A stretch of 58,274 nt of DNA from an uncultured Algibacter sp. (GCA_947499935.1 CANMQH010000022.1:1-58274); one strand, 5' to 3'. Positions 44,145 through 53,901 are shown, counted from the first letter of the stretch. Numbers and translations: made by a program. Notes: generated by a model from the letters alone, not told the origin.

Positions 44145-44512
44145 AGAACATTTTTTTAAATCAATATACTTAAATGTTCTGACTTTACACCAGATTTATT
44201 AGATAACAACACAAAAAAATTAACACAATTTGTTATTAATTACTTTCAAATAAAAAACTGACTATGCTAGTAAGATATATCGTTTATAATGATGTGCTAT
44301 CCTGTTATATTTATATAATCATAGACCATCCCATCTTGATTATAAATTTATTTAACAATCTATTAAATATAATAAATTTTATCATCTTAAAAACTAATAT
44401 TTATATTTATAATCTTATTAGATAATATTTTAAAATATTAGTTTTTAAGATAATAATATTGTGTGTTATTAAAAAAAACAATACATTTGATTCTGTCTGA
44501 CTACGTAAATAT
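44145..44512. other. Intergenic region with large inverted repeat
   Basis: About 370 bp, very AT-rich, without a frame; it contains a 19-bp perfect inverted repeat (44384-44402 with 44433-44451) close to the start of the SatD gene. Confidence 0.5.
44384..44451. repeat. 19-bp perfect inverted repeat
   Basis: ATCTTAAAAACTAATATTT at 44384-44402 and its exact complement at 44433-44451, separated by 30 bp and ending 61 bp before the SatD-like start codon. It could be a paired operator or a leader hairpin. Confidence 0.7.
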
Positions 44513-45115
44513 ATGATTGGTATAATAACAGGAGATATTATTAATTCTAAAAAAAGCTCGCCTAAAATATGGTTAAGTGCTCTAAAGACGATTTTAAATC
44601 GTTATGGCAATCAGCCTAAGCAATGGGATATTTTTAGAGGTGATAGTTTTCAATTAGAAGTTAGCCCTATGCAAGCACTAGAAGCTAGTATTTTAATCAA
44701 GGCTACTATTAAGCAATTTAAAAATACTGATGTAAGAATTGCTATTGGTATTGGCGAAAAAACATATAATTCGGAAAAAATAACAGAATCTAATGGTAGT
44801 GCTTTTGTTAATTCTGGTGAGTGTTTTGAAACTTTAAAAAAAACAACCTTAGCTATAAAATCGCCATTTGAAACATTAGACACACCTATAAACATTATGC
44901 TAGATTTGGCACAGCTTACTATAAACCACTGGACAAGCGCATCTTCCATTCTGGTAAAAACAGCTTTAGAACATCCTGAGCTCAATCAAAAGCAATTGGC
45001 AAACCTATTAGAGCAAACTCAAGGTAATATTAGCCAAGGGTTAAGACGAGCAGGTTTTGACGAAGTTATAAAACTAATACATTATTATTCCAACAAAATA
45101 GAAACCTTATGTTAA
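44513..45115 (+). CDS. SatD family protein
   Basis: 200 residues. Starts with the SatD signature MIGIITGDIINSKKS; then QWDIFRGDSFQLEV and VRIAIGIGEK (nucleotide-cyclase-fold-like core), and an HTH-like C-terminal segment (LNQKQLANLLEQTQGNISQGLRRAGFDE). The fold suggests nucleotide binding plus DNA binding, but the function is not established. It overlaps the DUF3307 membrane protein gene by 7 nt; the two form a recurrent pair in Bacteroidota. Confidence 0.85.
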   Translation: MIGIITGDIINSKKSSPKIWLSALKTILNRYGNQPKQWDIFRGDSFQLEVSPMQALEASILIKATIKQFKNTDVRIAIGIGEKTYNSEKITESNGSAFVNSGECFETLKKTTLAIKSPFETLDTPINIMLDLAQLTINHWTSASSILVKTALEHPELNQKQLANLLEQTQGNISQGLRRAGFDEVIKLIHYYSNKIETLC

Positions 45116-45843
45116 GCTTAATCATAAAATTAATATTAGCACATATTATTGGTGATTTTTTACTGCAACCACAAAAATGGGTGACTCATAAAGAAACACA
45201 TAAACATAAATCCAAATTTTTATATTGGCACATCTTAGTGCATTTATGTACCTTAATATTCGTTCTTCAATTTGATTTTAAATATTGGGCAGGGATTAGC
45301 ATAATAGTTATATCGCATTACATTATTGATGTCATTAAATTACACTTAAAAACTAAAATAAATGACAGACTATTATTTAGCCTAGACCAATTAGCGCACT
45401 TAGTAATTTTAGCTTTAGTCCTTAAAATCTATGAACCTTTTAAGTTTAATATAGATAAACTCTTTGATACTAAAATTTTACTCTTTATAACCTGTGTGTT
45501 ATGCATAACTAAAGTTTCGTCTATAGTCATGAAAACCATTATCTCTAAATGGGATTTAAAAGCATATAATGAAGAAACATCTTTAGAACATGCAGGCTCT
45601 TACATTGGTATACTAGAACGGCTATTTGTATTCATGTTTATTATAACAAACCATTGGGAAGGTGTGGGCTTTTTAATAGCAGCAAAATCGGTGTTTCGTT
45701 TTGGCGACTTATCTAAAGCAAAAGACAGAAAACTTACTGAATATATACTTATAGGCACATTATTAAGCTTTGGTTTAGCTATTTTATTTGGCGTTGGCTA
45801 TGAATATATTTTAAAGCTGATTATAGCTAGTACCAAAAAATAG
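45109..45843 (+). CDS. DUF3307 family membrane protein
   Basis: 244 residues, about six transmembrane spans. N-terminal LILAHIIGDFLLQPQKWVTHKETHKHKSKFLYWHILVH is the DUF3307 hallmark, with paired His and Asp that look like metal ligands; ISHYIIDVIKLHLK and LFSLDQLAHLVIL repeat the pattern. C-terminal AAKSVFRFGDLSKAKDRKLTEYILIGT is also conserved. Function unknown; translation is coupled to SatD by overlap. Confidence 0.85.
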   Translation: MLSLIIKLILAHIIGDFLLQPQKWVTHKETHKHKSKFLYWHILVHLCTLIFVLQFDFKYWAGISIIVISHYIIDVIKLHLKTKINDRLLFSLDQLAHLVILALVLKIYEPFKFNIDKLFDTKILLFITCVLCITKVSSIVMKTIISKWDLKAYNEETSLEHAGSYIGILERLFVFMFIITNHWEGVGFLIAAKSVFRFGDLSKAKDRKLTEYILIGTLLSFGLAILFGVGYEYILKLIIASTKK

Positions 45844-45876
45844 TAACCAAAACTCTTTTTATTATTTCTAAATACC

Positions 45877-48800
45877 CTATTTTTTATAATACTTAGCATA
45901 CCCTCGGTAAGCAAAAAAGCCTAAAATAGCCACTAAGACTAAAGTAATGCTTATAAACTTAACACTTACTATTTGGTCTCCACTAGCATAACTATGCAAT
46001 CCAGCCAAATAAAAATTTACTCCAAAATAAGTCATTACAATACTAGCAAAAGCTAGTACAGACATTAGGTTGTATATCCAACGGCTACGAAGTCCAGGTA
46101 CCAAGCGCATGTGTATAACAAAAGCATATATCATGATACTTATTAACGCCCAAGTTTCTTTAGGATCCCAACCCCAGTAGCGTCCCCAACTCTCGTTGGC
46201 CCACATGCCTCCTAAAAAGTTGCCAATGGTGAGCATAACTAAACCTACAGTTAATGCCATTTCATTTATTATGGTTAACTCTTTAATATTGAGAAGCATC
46301 TTATCTTTATTCGCTTTAGTGGTAAAAACCATAAGTAATAATGATACAATACCCAAAATCATCCCTAAAGTAAAAGGACCATAACTGGCTACAATAACAG
46401 CTACGTGAATCATTAACCAATAACTATTTAATACAGGCTGTAGATTGGCTATGGCTGGATCCATCCAATTCCAATGTGCAATCATTAAAATCATAGCAGT
46501 TACAAAAGCTCCTGCAGCAATTGTTAAATTAGAAGCTTTTCTGTAAAAAAACCTATATAATGGTACTATTAATGTTGCTAAAGCAGGTGCTAAATTTTCA
46601 AATGACACCTTTTTATTACTTTTACTTAAACCTGTTATTAAACCAAAAAGCATAGTGGCCCAAGCTACATAAATCATAGATTCGTAGGCATCACTCCATG
46701 GTGCGTGGCCCGATATGTACCAACGTATAATTAAACCTACGGTGTGTAAAATAAATAAGCCAAAAATAATATACTTAAAAACAGTTACCGATGTGTTTAA
46801 CGCTTTATTTTTATCATTAAATATTTGAATAATCAATAAAACAAAGAGTATACTACCGGCATATAAATACCAACTAAAAAGTTTTTTAAAAATATCGTAT
46901 TTATTATAAAGCACTTCGGTTTTAACTTTATCGTCACTTAACATGACATCACCACCATAACGATGTTGCGACTTTTTAAATGCTTTTAATAGCTTTTCAG
47001 ATTTATCAAAATTATTTGTTTGTTTGTCTTGATTAAGCGTCATCAAATAATATCTAAATCCATTTTTAACAAAACCAGCATAAACAGAATCTTTTATAAC
47101 AGATGGTTTTTTCTTAAAATCAAAATTAGAAAGCCATTTATTATTTTCATCATTAGGAATTGGAAAAATCTTTAAAGACCTCCCTTCGACCGTATTGAAT
47201 AATAAATTAACACGCTGATCAGTTTCTTTAAATTCCTTTTGAAAACCGTTAGGCACTTGTGCTTTATAGGCTTTATCTAAAAAAGGTGCTAATTTATAAG
47301 TCCCTCTCTCTGTAAAAAAATCGGCTAATGTGGCATATTTTTCTTCTTTAGAAACACCAATAAGTTTTCTAATAGAATCGCCTTTTTTTGGTTTCAAATA
47401 AATAACAGGAACATTATACCACAATAATGGACTTTCCTGAATAGATAAGAATACTTGATTAGCATCAAAACCTTCATAACTATCATTTTTACTAAGTTTA
47501 CGAAGCATTTCTGAAGCATACGTATTTACCGGCATCATACGGCCACTTAAATCTTGAATTACAAGTTCTCCAAATTTGTCGGTATGCGATTTAGGGGCAA
47601 TATTAGCCTTAAGTATAGAGTCTATTTGTGTTTTTGTAGTTTCTTCTTTAGCATGGTCATGCCCGTCTCCTTCAAAATGGTCTTGAGAAAATGAGTTTAA
47701 ACCTAAACACAGTATTACAATGGTTAATAGTTTCTCTTTTTTAGATTTAACCTTTTCTAACATTCGTTTTAAATCTCCAAAACGAGAGTATTTGCTAAAT
47801 AAAATAGCCATGAGCCCAAAATAGAGCATAAAATAACCTATATATGTTATAAGTGAACCCCAATAATCGTGGTTTACAGAGAGTACTGTTCCTTTTTCAT
47901 CTGGATCAAAACTGGATTGAAAAAAACGATAACCACCATGATCCAAAATATTATTCATAAATATTTTATAATCATAATCTTTTGTTTTGGAATCTAAAAC
48001 TGTGACTTGACTTGAATATGCCGAATACCCTTTTTCTGTACCAGGATAACGCTCTGCTTCAAAATCGTTTAGCTTAATAGAAAATGGTAACTCTAGAGCT
48101 TTGCTTCCATATTTAAATGAAAAATCTAATCCTCCTACACTTATAGACTTAAAATCATTGCTTCTACCCTTACCCCCAAGTATACCTATGGTTTTTGTTT
48201 CATTATTTGTAGATACTTTAAGAACTATACCATCTTCATCATTTTTTAGGATTTTAGATTTCTGAACAATATCAAATACACCTTTAACTACTGGTTTTGG
48301 AAACACCATTTGCATATTACCTATAATATAACGCGACCTCAGCATCAAGGGTTGTAAACTATCTTTAACCAATTTACCTTGTACTCTGGTGGCCATGGTT
48401 AAATATTCGCCTTCAAATGGCGATTTTATAGTTAGTTCGTCATTTTTGTAAGTAATATTTATAGCACCATCTGTAGGTTTATTAAGTGCAAATAATACAT
48501 TATGAATGCTAGATACTTGTCCAACTTTTAAAAAGTGATTGTGTGGTCCACTATCTCCAGCTTCTACAACTTTAAGATAAGACTCTCCATTTTGATCTGG
48601 TATGATATCTTCTTCTGCTCCTGCTACAAATTTTTCGAGCGTTATACTAACTGGTTGTTTATCGTATTTAGTTTCAATCCTAAAATCATTATCTAAACGT
48701 TTAGAAAAATCTACTTTAGGCTCAAAAGGTAAACGTTGTGGTAAACCATCAATTTCGTAATCACCATCAATATATGCAGTAATATAAGTGTCTCTAGACA

Positions 48801-49161
48801 AAAATGTGTTTTCTGTATCTCCTTCCCGTATAGACATCATCCCTTCAAAACTAGCATACCGTGTAATAAATGCACCTAAAAGAATAAAGATAAAAGATAT
48901 GTGCAAAATAAAGGTCGCCCACTTTTCTTTTTTATAAAGTCTATATCTAAAAATATTACCAGTAAAGTTTATTACAAAAAACACCATAATAGCCTCAAAC
49001 CACCATGCATTATAAATTAAATTTCTAGTATATGCTGTAGGCGATGTATCTTGGTTTGCGTCTAAAATAGTACCTGTAGCCATAGCAGTTGCAAAGGCAA
49101 TGAATAAAAAAGCAGTAAGTCGTGTAGAAAATAGGAAATTAGCAATCTTTTTTTGAATCAT
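45877..49161 (-). CDS. ccsBA: Cytochrome c biogenesis protein CcsBA (ResB-CcsA fusion)
   Basis: 1094 residues, the usual size of the Bacteroidota fusion. N-terminal ResB/CcsB part has four transmembrane spans and a large periplasmic domain (about 100-440); a second periplasmic domain (about 500-780, LSGRMMPVNTYASEML) follows; C-terminal CcsA part has the haem-binding WGRYWGWDPKETWALI and flanking conserved His (ISGHAPWSDAYESM, LMIHVAVIVASYGPF). It exports haem and ligates it to apocytochrome c in system II. A perfect -7 box TAAATTTG (minus, 49184-49191) lies 23 bp before the start. Confidence 0.95.
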   Translation of the reverse strand: MIQKKIANFLFSTRLTAFLFIAFATAMATGTILDANQDTSPTAYTRNLIYNAWWFEAIMVFFVINFTGNIFRYRLYKKEKWATFILHISFIFILLGAFITRYASFEGMMSIREGDTENTFLSRDTYITAYIDGDYEIDGLPQRLPFEPKVDFSKRLDNDFRIETKYDKQPVSITLEKFVAGAEEDIIPDQNGESYLKVVEAGDSGPHNHFLKVGQVSSIHNVLFALNKPTDGAINITYKNDELTIKSPFEGEYLTMATRVQGKLVKDSLQPLMLRSRYIIGNMQMVFPKPVVKGVFDIVQKSKILKNDEDGIVLKVSTNNETKTIGILGGKGRSNDFKSISVGGLDFSFKYGSKALELPFSIKLNDFEAERYPGTEKGYSAYSSQVTVLDSKTKDYDYKIFMNNILDHGGYRFFQSSFDPDEKGTVLSVNHDYWGSLITYIGYFMLYFGLMAILFSKYSRFGDLKRMLEKVKSKKEKLLTIVILCLGLNSFSQDHFEGDGHDHAKEETTKTQIDSILKANIAPKSHTDKFGELVIQDLSGRMMPVNTYASEMLRKLSKNDSYEGFDANQVFLSIQESPLLWYNVPVIYLKPKKGDSIRKLIGVSKEEKYATLADFFTERGTYKLAPFLDKAYKAQVPNGFQKEFKETDQRVNLLFNTVEGRSLKIFPIPNDENNKWLSNFDFKKKPSVIKDSVYAGFVKNGFRYYLMTLNQDKQTNNFDKSEKLLKAFKKSQHRYGGDVMLSDDKVKTEVLYNKYDIFKKLFSWYLYAGSILFVLLIIQIFNDKNKALNTSVTVFKYIIFGLFILHTVGLIIRWYISGHAPWSDAYESMIYVAWATMLFGLITGLSKSNKKVSFENLAPALATLIVPLYRFFYRKASNLTIAAGAFVTAMILMIAHWNWMDPAIANLQPVLNSYWLMIHVAVIVASYGPFTLGMILGIVSLLLMVFTTKANKDKMLLNIKELTIINEMALTVGLVMLTIGNFLGGMWANESWGRYWGWDPKETWALISIMIYAFVIHMRLVPGLRSRWIYNLMSVLAFASIVMTYFGVNFYLAGLHSYASGDQIVSVKFISITLVLVAILGFFAYRGYAKYYKK

Positions 49162-49183
49162 TTAATCCCGTTTTAAAGTGATG

Positions 49184-49191
49184 CAAATTTA
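49184..49191 (-). promoter_or_regulatory. -7 box of ccsBA
   Basis: TAAATTTG on the minus strand, a perfect match to the Bacteroidota TAnnTTTG element, 23 bp upstream of the start codon. The -33 element is not clear. Confidence 0.5.
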
Positions 49192-49467
49192 AGGATTTAT
49201 GTTTAGTGTACGGTGTTAAAATTTTTAAAAAAAGAGACCTATTTATAGCCAACAATAAAACTATAAATTACGATGACAAATATTAAGAATGTGTACCAAT
49301 TATTATGAATAAAAGGTACCCCTTGAGCAAGCCCTAGACCCAATAAAAGGAATCGGCCCAAGGATTGAGGTATTAAACCTAGACCCCGCTATAAAAGCGG
49401 GATTAGTTAAACTTACAATGTTGAATACGTCTTACAGACTTCTCAACATTGAGTTTCACTAATAAAG
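49192..49467. other. Intergenic region with small hairpins
   Basis: Contains CCCGCT/AGCGGG (about 49386-49402) and a 9-bp CAATGTTGA/TCAACATTG hairpin (about 49417-49451), which may end the hemoglobin transcript's neighbour. No gene or tRNA recognised. Confidence 0.4.
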
Positions 49468-49872
49468 TTAAGTTGTTCTAGCTTCAAAAATTTTGAGATA
49501 TAAAAACGTTCCCATTTTTCTGGCACGACGTTTAGCATTTTCTGCATAATCACCTTCAAAAAGTTCGTCTATGGTCTGGAGCCATAGGTTTAACCAAAGT
49601 CCAAAATGCAACTCGGTAATACTATTTTTATGGTCTCTATCTACTTTAATGTGAGCTTCTAAAGGATTTCCTAAATACTTCGTTTTTAAAAACAAACTTG
49701 ATTCCCAAAAGGTAGTTAACCTATCTAAATGAGCATCCCAATCGTGTATTACATCATTAAAAAACGGCCCCAAAACAGCATCCTTTCTCACTTTTTTGTA
49801 AAATGACGACACTAATAAAAAAACATCTTCTCGGTTGTTTAAGTCTTTTTTCATGAACTCCAAAATTAACAC
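49468..49872 (-). CDS. Group III truncated hemoglobin
   Basis: 134 residues for the longest frame; MKKDLNNREDVFLLVSSFYK at 49854 is the likelier start. Conserved features: SSFYKKVRKDAVLGPFF, WDAHLDRLTTFWESSLF with Trp and Phe of the E helix region, HIKVDRDHKNSITELHFGLWL containing the proximal His, and the C-terminal WLQTIDELFEG. Binds haem and oxygen or NO. Isolated on the minus strand, divergent from the DUF2520 gene. Confidence 0.93.
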   Translation of the reverse strand: MLILEFMKKDLNNREDVFLLVSSFYKKVRKDAVLGPFFNDVIHDWDAHLDRLTTFWESSLFLKTKYLGNPLEAHIKVDRDHKNSITELHFGLWLNLWLQTIDELFEGDYAENAKRRARKMGTFLYLKIFEARTT

Positions 49873-50011
49873 TTTTAATTAATCTTACAGACGTATTTAT
49901 AAATGTTTTAATACGAACTAACATCTCCAAAAGTTAAGACTGGTGAGTTTCTAACAAACAAAAAACAGAAATGATAAATTGTAAATCGTAATTCTTGTTT
50001 ATTTTAGCGGT

Positions 50012-50779
50012 ATGATTACAGTTGTTATACTCGGCGCAGGTAATGTAGCCACTCATTTATTTAAAACATTTAAGAAATCTAATGACGTCTCTGTTGTTCA
50101 ATGGTTTAATAGACGTTTAGAACCTATAAGTGCATACAAAAACACAGTAGATATTACAGATGATTTAAGCACTCTTAAAGATGCTGATGTGTACATTTTT
50201 GCCGTTAGTGATGATGCTATTAAGGCACTTTCATCAAAACTACCTTTCGAAAACAGATTAGTAGTTCATACCTCTGGCAGTGTTAGTGTGTACGATATTG
50301 ATAAAAAGCAAAAGCGTGGCGTCCTGTATCCATTACAAACCTTTAGTAAAGACGTAGACATAGACTTTGCTAATGTGCCAATTTGTATTGAAACTATAGA
50401 TAAAGAAAGTTATCCGCTTTTAAAAAAACTTGCAGACAGCTTGGGAGCCCCAACCAAACGGATTAATAGCGACCAAAGGCGTGTTTTACATCTAGCGGCT
50501 GTATTTGTTAATAATTTCACAAATCAGTTGTATAGAATCGGGCACGAAATTACCGAAAGTGAAGGTGCAGAATTCGATTTACTAAAGCCATTAATTGCAG
50601 AAACTGCAAATAAAATCCAAGACTTATCACCGTTTAAAGCACAAACTGGTCCTGCTAAACGCCATGATAAAAAAACGATTAAAAAGCATTTAAAAACTTT
50701 GCAGAATAAACAACATAAAGATATTTATCAACTCCTTACCAACGCAATACAACAAACCCATGGAAGCAAAAAGCTATAA
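50012..50779 (+). CDS. DUF2520 / Rossmann-type NADP-dependent oxidoreductase-like protein
   Basis: 255 residues. GAGNVATHLFKTFKKS is a Rossmann dinucleotide loop; VYIFAVSDDAIKAL and RLVVHTSGSVSVYDI continue the F420/NADP-oxidoreductase fold, and the DUF2520 helical domain (about 125-245) includes HLAAVFVNNFTNQLYRIG and TGPAKRHDKKTIKKHL. Substrate unknown. A TATTTTAG -7-like box (50000-50007) with TTG 18 bp upstream would give a nearly leaderless mRNA. It overlaps kdsC by 20 nt. Confidence 0.85.
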   Translation: MITVVILGAGNVATHLFKTFKKSNDVSVVQWFNRRLEPISAYKNTVDITDDLSTLKDADVYIFAVSDDAIKALSSKLPFENRLVVHTSGSVSVYDIDKKQKRGVLYPLQTFSKDVDIDFANVPICIETIDKESYPLLKKLADSLGAPTKRINSDQRRVLHLAAVFVNNFTNQLYRIGHEITESEGAEFDLLKPLIAETANKIQDLSPFKAQTGPAKRHDKKTIKKHLKTLQNKQHKDIYQLLTNAIQQTHGSKKL

Positions 50780-51290
50780 AGAATACCTAGAACATATTAC
50801 AACATTTATTTTTGATGTTGATGGTGTGCTTACCAATGGCTCTGTAATGGTAACATCTACGGGAGACTTATTAAGAACCATGAATATAAAAGATGGCTAT
50901 GCTTTAAAAGTAGCTGTAGATATGGGGTATAATGTATGTATTATTTCTGGTGGCTCTAATGAAGGTGTTCGTTTACGTTTAAAAGGATTGGGTATTACAG
51001 ATATTTATTTAGGAGCTCATAATAAAATTGAGCAACTCAATGCTTATTTTGATAAAAAATCCATCAAATCTGAAAACGTATTATATATGGGTGATGATAT
51101 ACCCGATTACCCTGTTATGAAAAACATAGGATTACCATGCTGCCCTCAAGATGCTGTGCCCGAAATAAAAGGTATTTCAAAATATATCTCTCACAAAAAA
51201 GGAGGTAAAGGTGCCGTTAGAGATGTTATTGAACAAGTTTTAAAAGTACAAGGCAAATGGAACGGTAACTTTATTGCTAAATATGATTAA
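50760..51290 (+). CDS. kdsC: KdsC-like 3-deoxy-D-manno-octulosonate 8-phosphate phosphatase
   Basis: 176 residues, capless HAD enzyme. Motif I TFIFDVDGVLTNGSV, motif II CIISGGSNEG, GLGITDIYLGAHNKIEQL and motif IV LYMGDDIPDYPVM with Cys-Cys-Pro (GLPCCPQDAVPEIK), all typical of KdsC. It dephosphorylates Kdo-8-phosphate in lipopolysaccharide core synthesis. The 20-nt overlap with the preceding gene indicates one operon. Confidence 0.9.
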   Translation: MEAKSYKEYLEHITTFIFDVDGVLTNGSVMVTSTGDLLRTMNIKDGYALKVAVDMGYNVCIISGGSNEGVRLRLKGLGITDIYLGAHNKIEQLNAYFDKKSIKSENVLYMGDDIPDYPVMKNIGLPCCPQDAVPEIKGISKYISHKKGGKGAVRDVIEQVLKVQGKWNGNFIAKYD

Positions 51291-51291
51291 T

Positions 51292-51340
51292 GGTTATTGG
51301 TTATTGGTTATTGGTTATTGGTTATTGGTTATTGGTTATT
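51292..51340. repeat. Perfect heptamer tandem repeat (7 x GGTTATT)
   Basis: Seven exact copies of GGTTATT begin 2 bp after the kdsC stop codon and end 50 bp before the TTG start of the UbiA gene. Perfect identity suggests recent slippage. Confidence 0.95.
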
Positions 51341-51390
51341 AAATATTTGTAAATTCGTGTCAATTTTTTAACTCTCATTTTTTTTAAGTT

Positions 51391-52305
51391 TTGAACGTCT
51401 TAAACCTCATCCGTTGGAAAAATTTATTTATGATTGCCCTTGTGCAATTTCTAATTAAATATGCACTTTTAGAGCCTTTTGGTGTTCAAGTAAGTTTAGA
51501 TGCCTTAGGCATTACACTCTTGGTTATTGCCACAGTATGCATCGCTGCTGCTGGAAATATTATAAACGACATTAACGACGTAGAAACCGATTTTATAAAC
51601 AAACCCCATAAAATAGTTATTGGAAAATCTATTTCAGAAAAAACAGCTTATAACCTTTTTATCTTATTTAATTTATTGGGCGTTGGTGTTGGGTTTTATC
51701 TATCGCATCGCATTAATAGAGCACCTTTTTTTTCTATATTTGTTATCATCTCTATATTACTTTACATCTACTCAACGTATTTAAAAAGTATCATTTTAAT
51801 TGGTAATATCGTTATATCTGCTTTAGTAGCGCTTAGCATTATTATTGTTGGTGTTTTCGAATTATTACCAAGCATCTCCCCTAATAATCAACAAACACAG
51901 TTAATCTTTTTTAAAGTTATATTAGACTATAGTTTATTTGCCTTTGCAATCAATCTATTACGAGAAATTGTAAAAGATATTGAAGATATTGATGGCGACT
52001 ACAAAGCTGGACTTAATACGTTACCTATAGCTATAGGTAGAGAGCGCGCAAAATATATATTATCGGTTCTAAGTTTTATTCCACTAGCAGCCATTATCCA
52101 TTATATTATTTCAGATTTATACAAACAACCTTTAGCCGTTAGCTACTTTTTAATTTTTATTGTTGGCCCCCTCGTTTACATCATTATTAAAACATTTGGC
52201 GCTACAACAAAAAAGGACATGCACCACATTAGTATTATGTACAAATTCGTTATGCTTTTTGGTATGCTTTCGCTACTTTTATACAAGTTTGTAATCCTGA
52301 AATAA
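51391..52305 (+). CDS. UbiA-family prenyltransferase (geranylgeranylglycerol-phosphate-type)
   Basis: 304 residues, eight to nine transmembrane spans. First Asp motif NIINDINDVETDFINKPHK, second DIEDIDGDYKAGLNTLP, the two magnesium-binding motifs of UbiA enzymes. The frame opens with TTG at 51391; an in-frame TAA ends 3 bp earlier and the family N-terminus (NVLNLIRWKNLFMIALVQFL) starts exactly here, so TTG is the likely start. The next ATG is 13 codons in. Substrate not certain. It overlaps maf by 1 nt. Confidence 0.85.
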   Translation: MNVLNLIRWKNLFMIALVQFLIKYALLEPFGVQVSLDALGITLLVIATVCIAAAGNIINDINDVETDFINKPHKIVIGKSISEKTAYNLFILFNLLGVGVGFYLSHRINRAPFFSIFVIISILLYIYSTYLKSIILIGNIVISALVALSIIIVGVFELLPSISPNNQQTQLIFFKVILDYSLFAFAINLLREIVKDIEDIDGDYKAGLNTLPIAIGRERAKYILSVLSFIPLAAIIHYIISDLYKQPLAVSYFLIFIVGPLVYIIIKTFGATTKKDMHHISIMYKFVMLFGMLSLLLYKFVILK

Positions 52306-52898
52306 TGCTTAACGATACACTAAAAAATCATCATATTATACTGGCCTCTGGGTCTCCAAGACGTCAAGATTTTTTAAAAAACTTAAATCTAGATTTCGAA
52401 ATTAGATTAAAGCCTATTATAGAAGAATACCCTAGTAGACTAACACATTTTGAGATTTCTAATTACCTGGCGCAATTAAAAGCACTACCGTATAAAGAGG
52501 AATTAAAACCAAACGATATATTAATTACTAGCGACACTATTGTTTGGCATAACAACAAAGCTTTAGGAAAACCAAAAGATAAAAAAGAAGCATTTAGCAT
52601 TTTAAAATCTTTAAGCAATAGTACTCACGAAGTCATTACATCGGTTTGTTTTACAACTCCCACGTTTGAAAAAACACTTTATAACATCACTAAAGTAACT
52701 TTTAAAGCATTATCTGATGATGAAATTAATTATTACATAACAAATTACAAACCATTTGATAAAGCTGGGGCTTATGGCATCCAAGAATGGATTGGACAAA
52801 TTGGAGTTACTAAAATTGAAGGCTCATATTTTAATGTTATGGGATTACCTGTACATCTTGTTTATAAAACGTTAAATACTATTGCAGACGCTTATTAA
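52305..52898 (+). CDS. maf: Maf-like nucleoside triphosphate pyrophosphatase
   Basis: 197 residues. HHIILASGSPRRQDFLKNLNL is the Maf N-terminus; ITSDTIVWHNNKALGKPKDK the central motif; YKPFDKAGAYGIQEWIGQIGVTKIEGSYFNVMGLP the conserved C-terminal half. Maf proteins hydrolyse dTTP/UTP or modified nucleotides. Directly coupled to the UbiA gene. Confidence 0.95.
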   Translation: MLNDTLKNHHIILASGSPRRQDFLKNLNLDFEIRLKPIIEEYPSRLTHFEISNYLAQLKALPYKEELKPNDILITSDTIVWHNNKALGKPKDKKEAFSILKSLSNSTHEVITSVCFTTPTFEKTLYNITKVTFKALSDDEINYYITNYKPFDKAGAYGIQEWIGQIGVTKIEGSYFNVMGLPVHLVYKTLNTIADAY

Positions 52899-52915
52899 GT
52901 TTGTAATTTTAGGTT

Positions 52916-53881
52916 ATGAAAACACAAAACAAACGTATTAAAATCTCAATATTAGATATCACATTTTGCTTAACAGCTGGTTTTATATTACTAATGACAT
53001 CTTGTAAAAAAGATACCAGCAAAAAAGAATTGGCTTATAATGTCCCACCACCAATAACATCAAACAAAAAACAAACGCCTAGCAAACCGTTATCAAAAGA
53101 ATTTAATGACTATTGGTACGCTGGTGAAGCAGAATTGTCATCTTATAAATTAGAACAAGCTAGATATGGTGAAATACGTGAAGGAAAAGCTGTTTTAATC
53201 TATGTTACCGAAGATTTTTTACCAAAAATTCAAGTTAAGGCAGACCATCAGAATACTAAGAACATTCCTGTTTTAAAACTAAATGCTACAAAAAAGTTTA
53301 ATACTGGTGTTTACCCTTATTCCATTATGCAAAGTACCTTTTACCCTGTTGCTAATAACAAACATGCTATAAAAGTATCTAGCTCTATGCAAGAATGGTG
53401 TGGTCATGTTTACGTGCAGCTTAACAATAAAGATGACTTTAAAATCACCTCACATTCCTATTTTGAAGGAGAAGCAGATAAAACGTATACACTAAAAAAA
53501 GCTGTTTTAGAAAACGAATTATGGGCCAAACTACGTGTAAACCCAAAATCGCTGCCTACAGGTAATTTAGAGATTATACCATCGTTTGAATACACTAGAT
53601 TAAGACACATTGCTATAAAACCTTATAAAGCTTCAGGGCAACTAAAAGATAACTCGTATACCATTAATTATCCTGATTTAAACAGAACTCTCTCTATTAA
53701 GTACAATCCTAATTTCCCTTATGATATTCTAGGTTGGGAAGAAACTTTTAAAAGTGGGTTTGGTCCAAATGCTAAAGTTTTAACGACTAAAGCCTCAAAA
53801 TTAAAAACTATTAAATCTCCATACTGGCAGAAGAATAGCAATAAAGACCAGATTCTAAGAGAAACACTTCTACTTAATTAA
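52916..53881 (+). CDS. Hypothetical lipoprotein, probably periplasmic
   Basis: 321 residues. Signal with lipobox LLMTSCKKDTSKK, a Pro-rich linker (about 40-60), then a beta-rich domain with conserved-looking FNDYWYAGEAELSSYKLEQARYGE, SSMQEWCGHVYVQL and GWEETFKSGFG. Similar lipoproteins follow maf in other flavobacteria, as I recall, and are sometimes mislabelled septum inhibitors. Function unknown. Confidence 0.75.
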   Translation: MKTQNKRIKISILDITFCLTAGFILLMTSCKKDTSKKELAYNVPPPITSNKKQTPSKPLSKEFNDYWYAGEAELSSYKLEQARYGEIREGKAVLIYVTEDFLPKIQVKADHQNTKNIPVLKLNATKKFNTGVYPYSIMQSTFYPVANNKHAIKVSSSMQEWCGHVYVQLNNKDDFKITSHSYFEGEADKTYTLKKAVLENELWAKLRVNPKSLPTGNLEIIPSFEYTRLRHIAIKPYKASGQLKDNSYTINYPDLNRTLSIKYNPNFPYDILGWEETFKSGFGPNAKVLTTKASKLKTIKSPYWQKNSNKDQILRETLLLN

Positions 53882-53901
53882 AATATTTTTTATTTTGGAT
53901 G

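Noticed and set aside
49300-49460. Riboswitch or structured RNA upstream of ccsBA
   Set aside because: The hairpins are short and no known riboswitch core was recognised.
51292-51340. Possible CRISPR-like array
   Set aside because: The unit is a 7-bp perfect repeat without spacers, so it is a simple tandem repeat.
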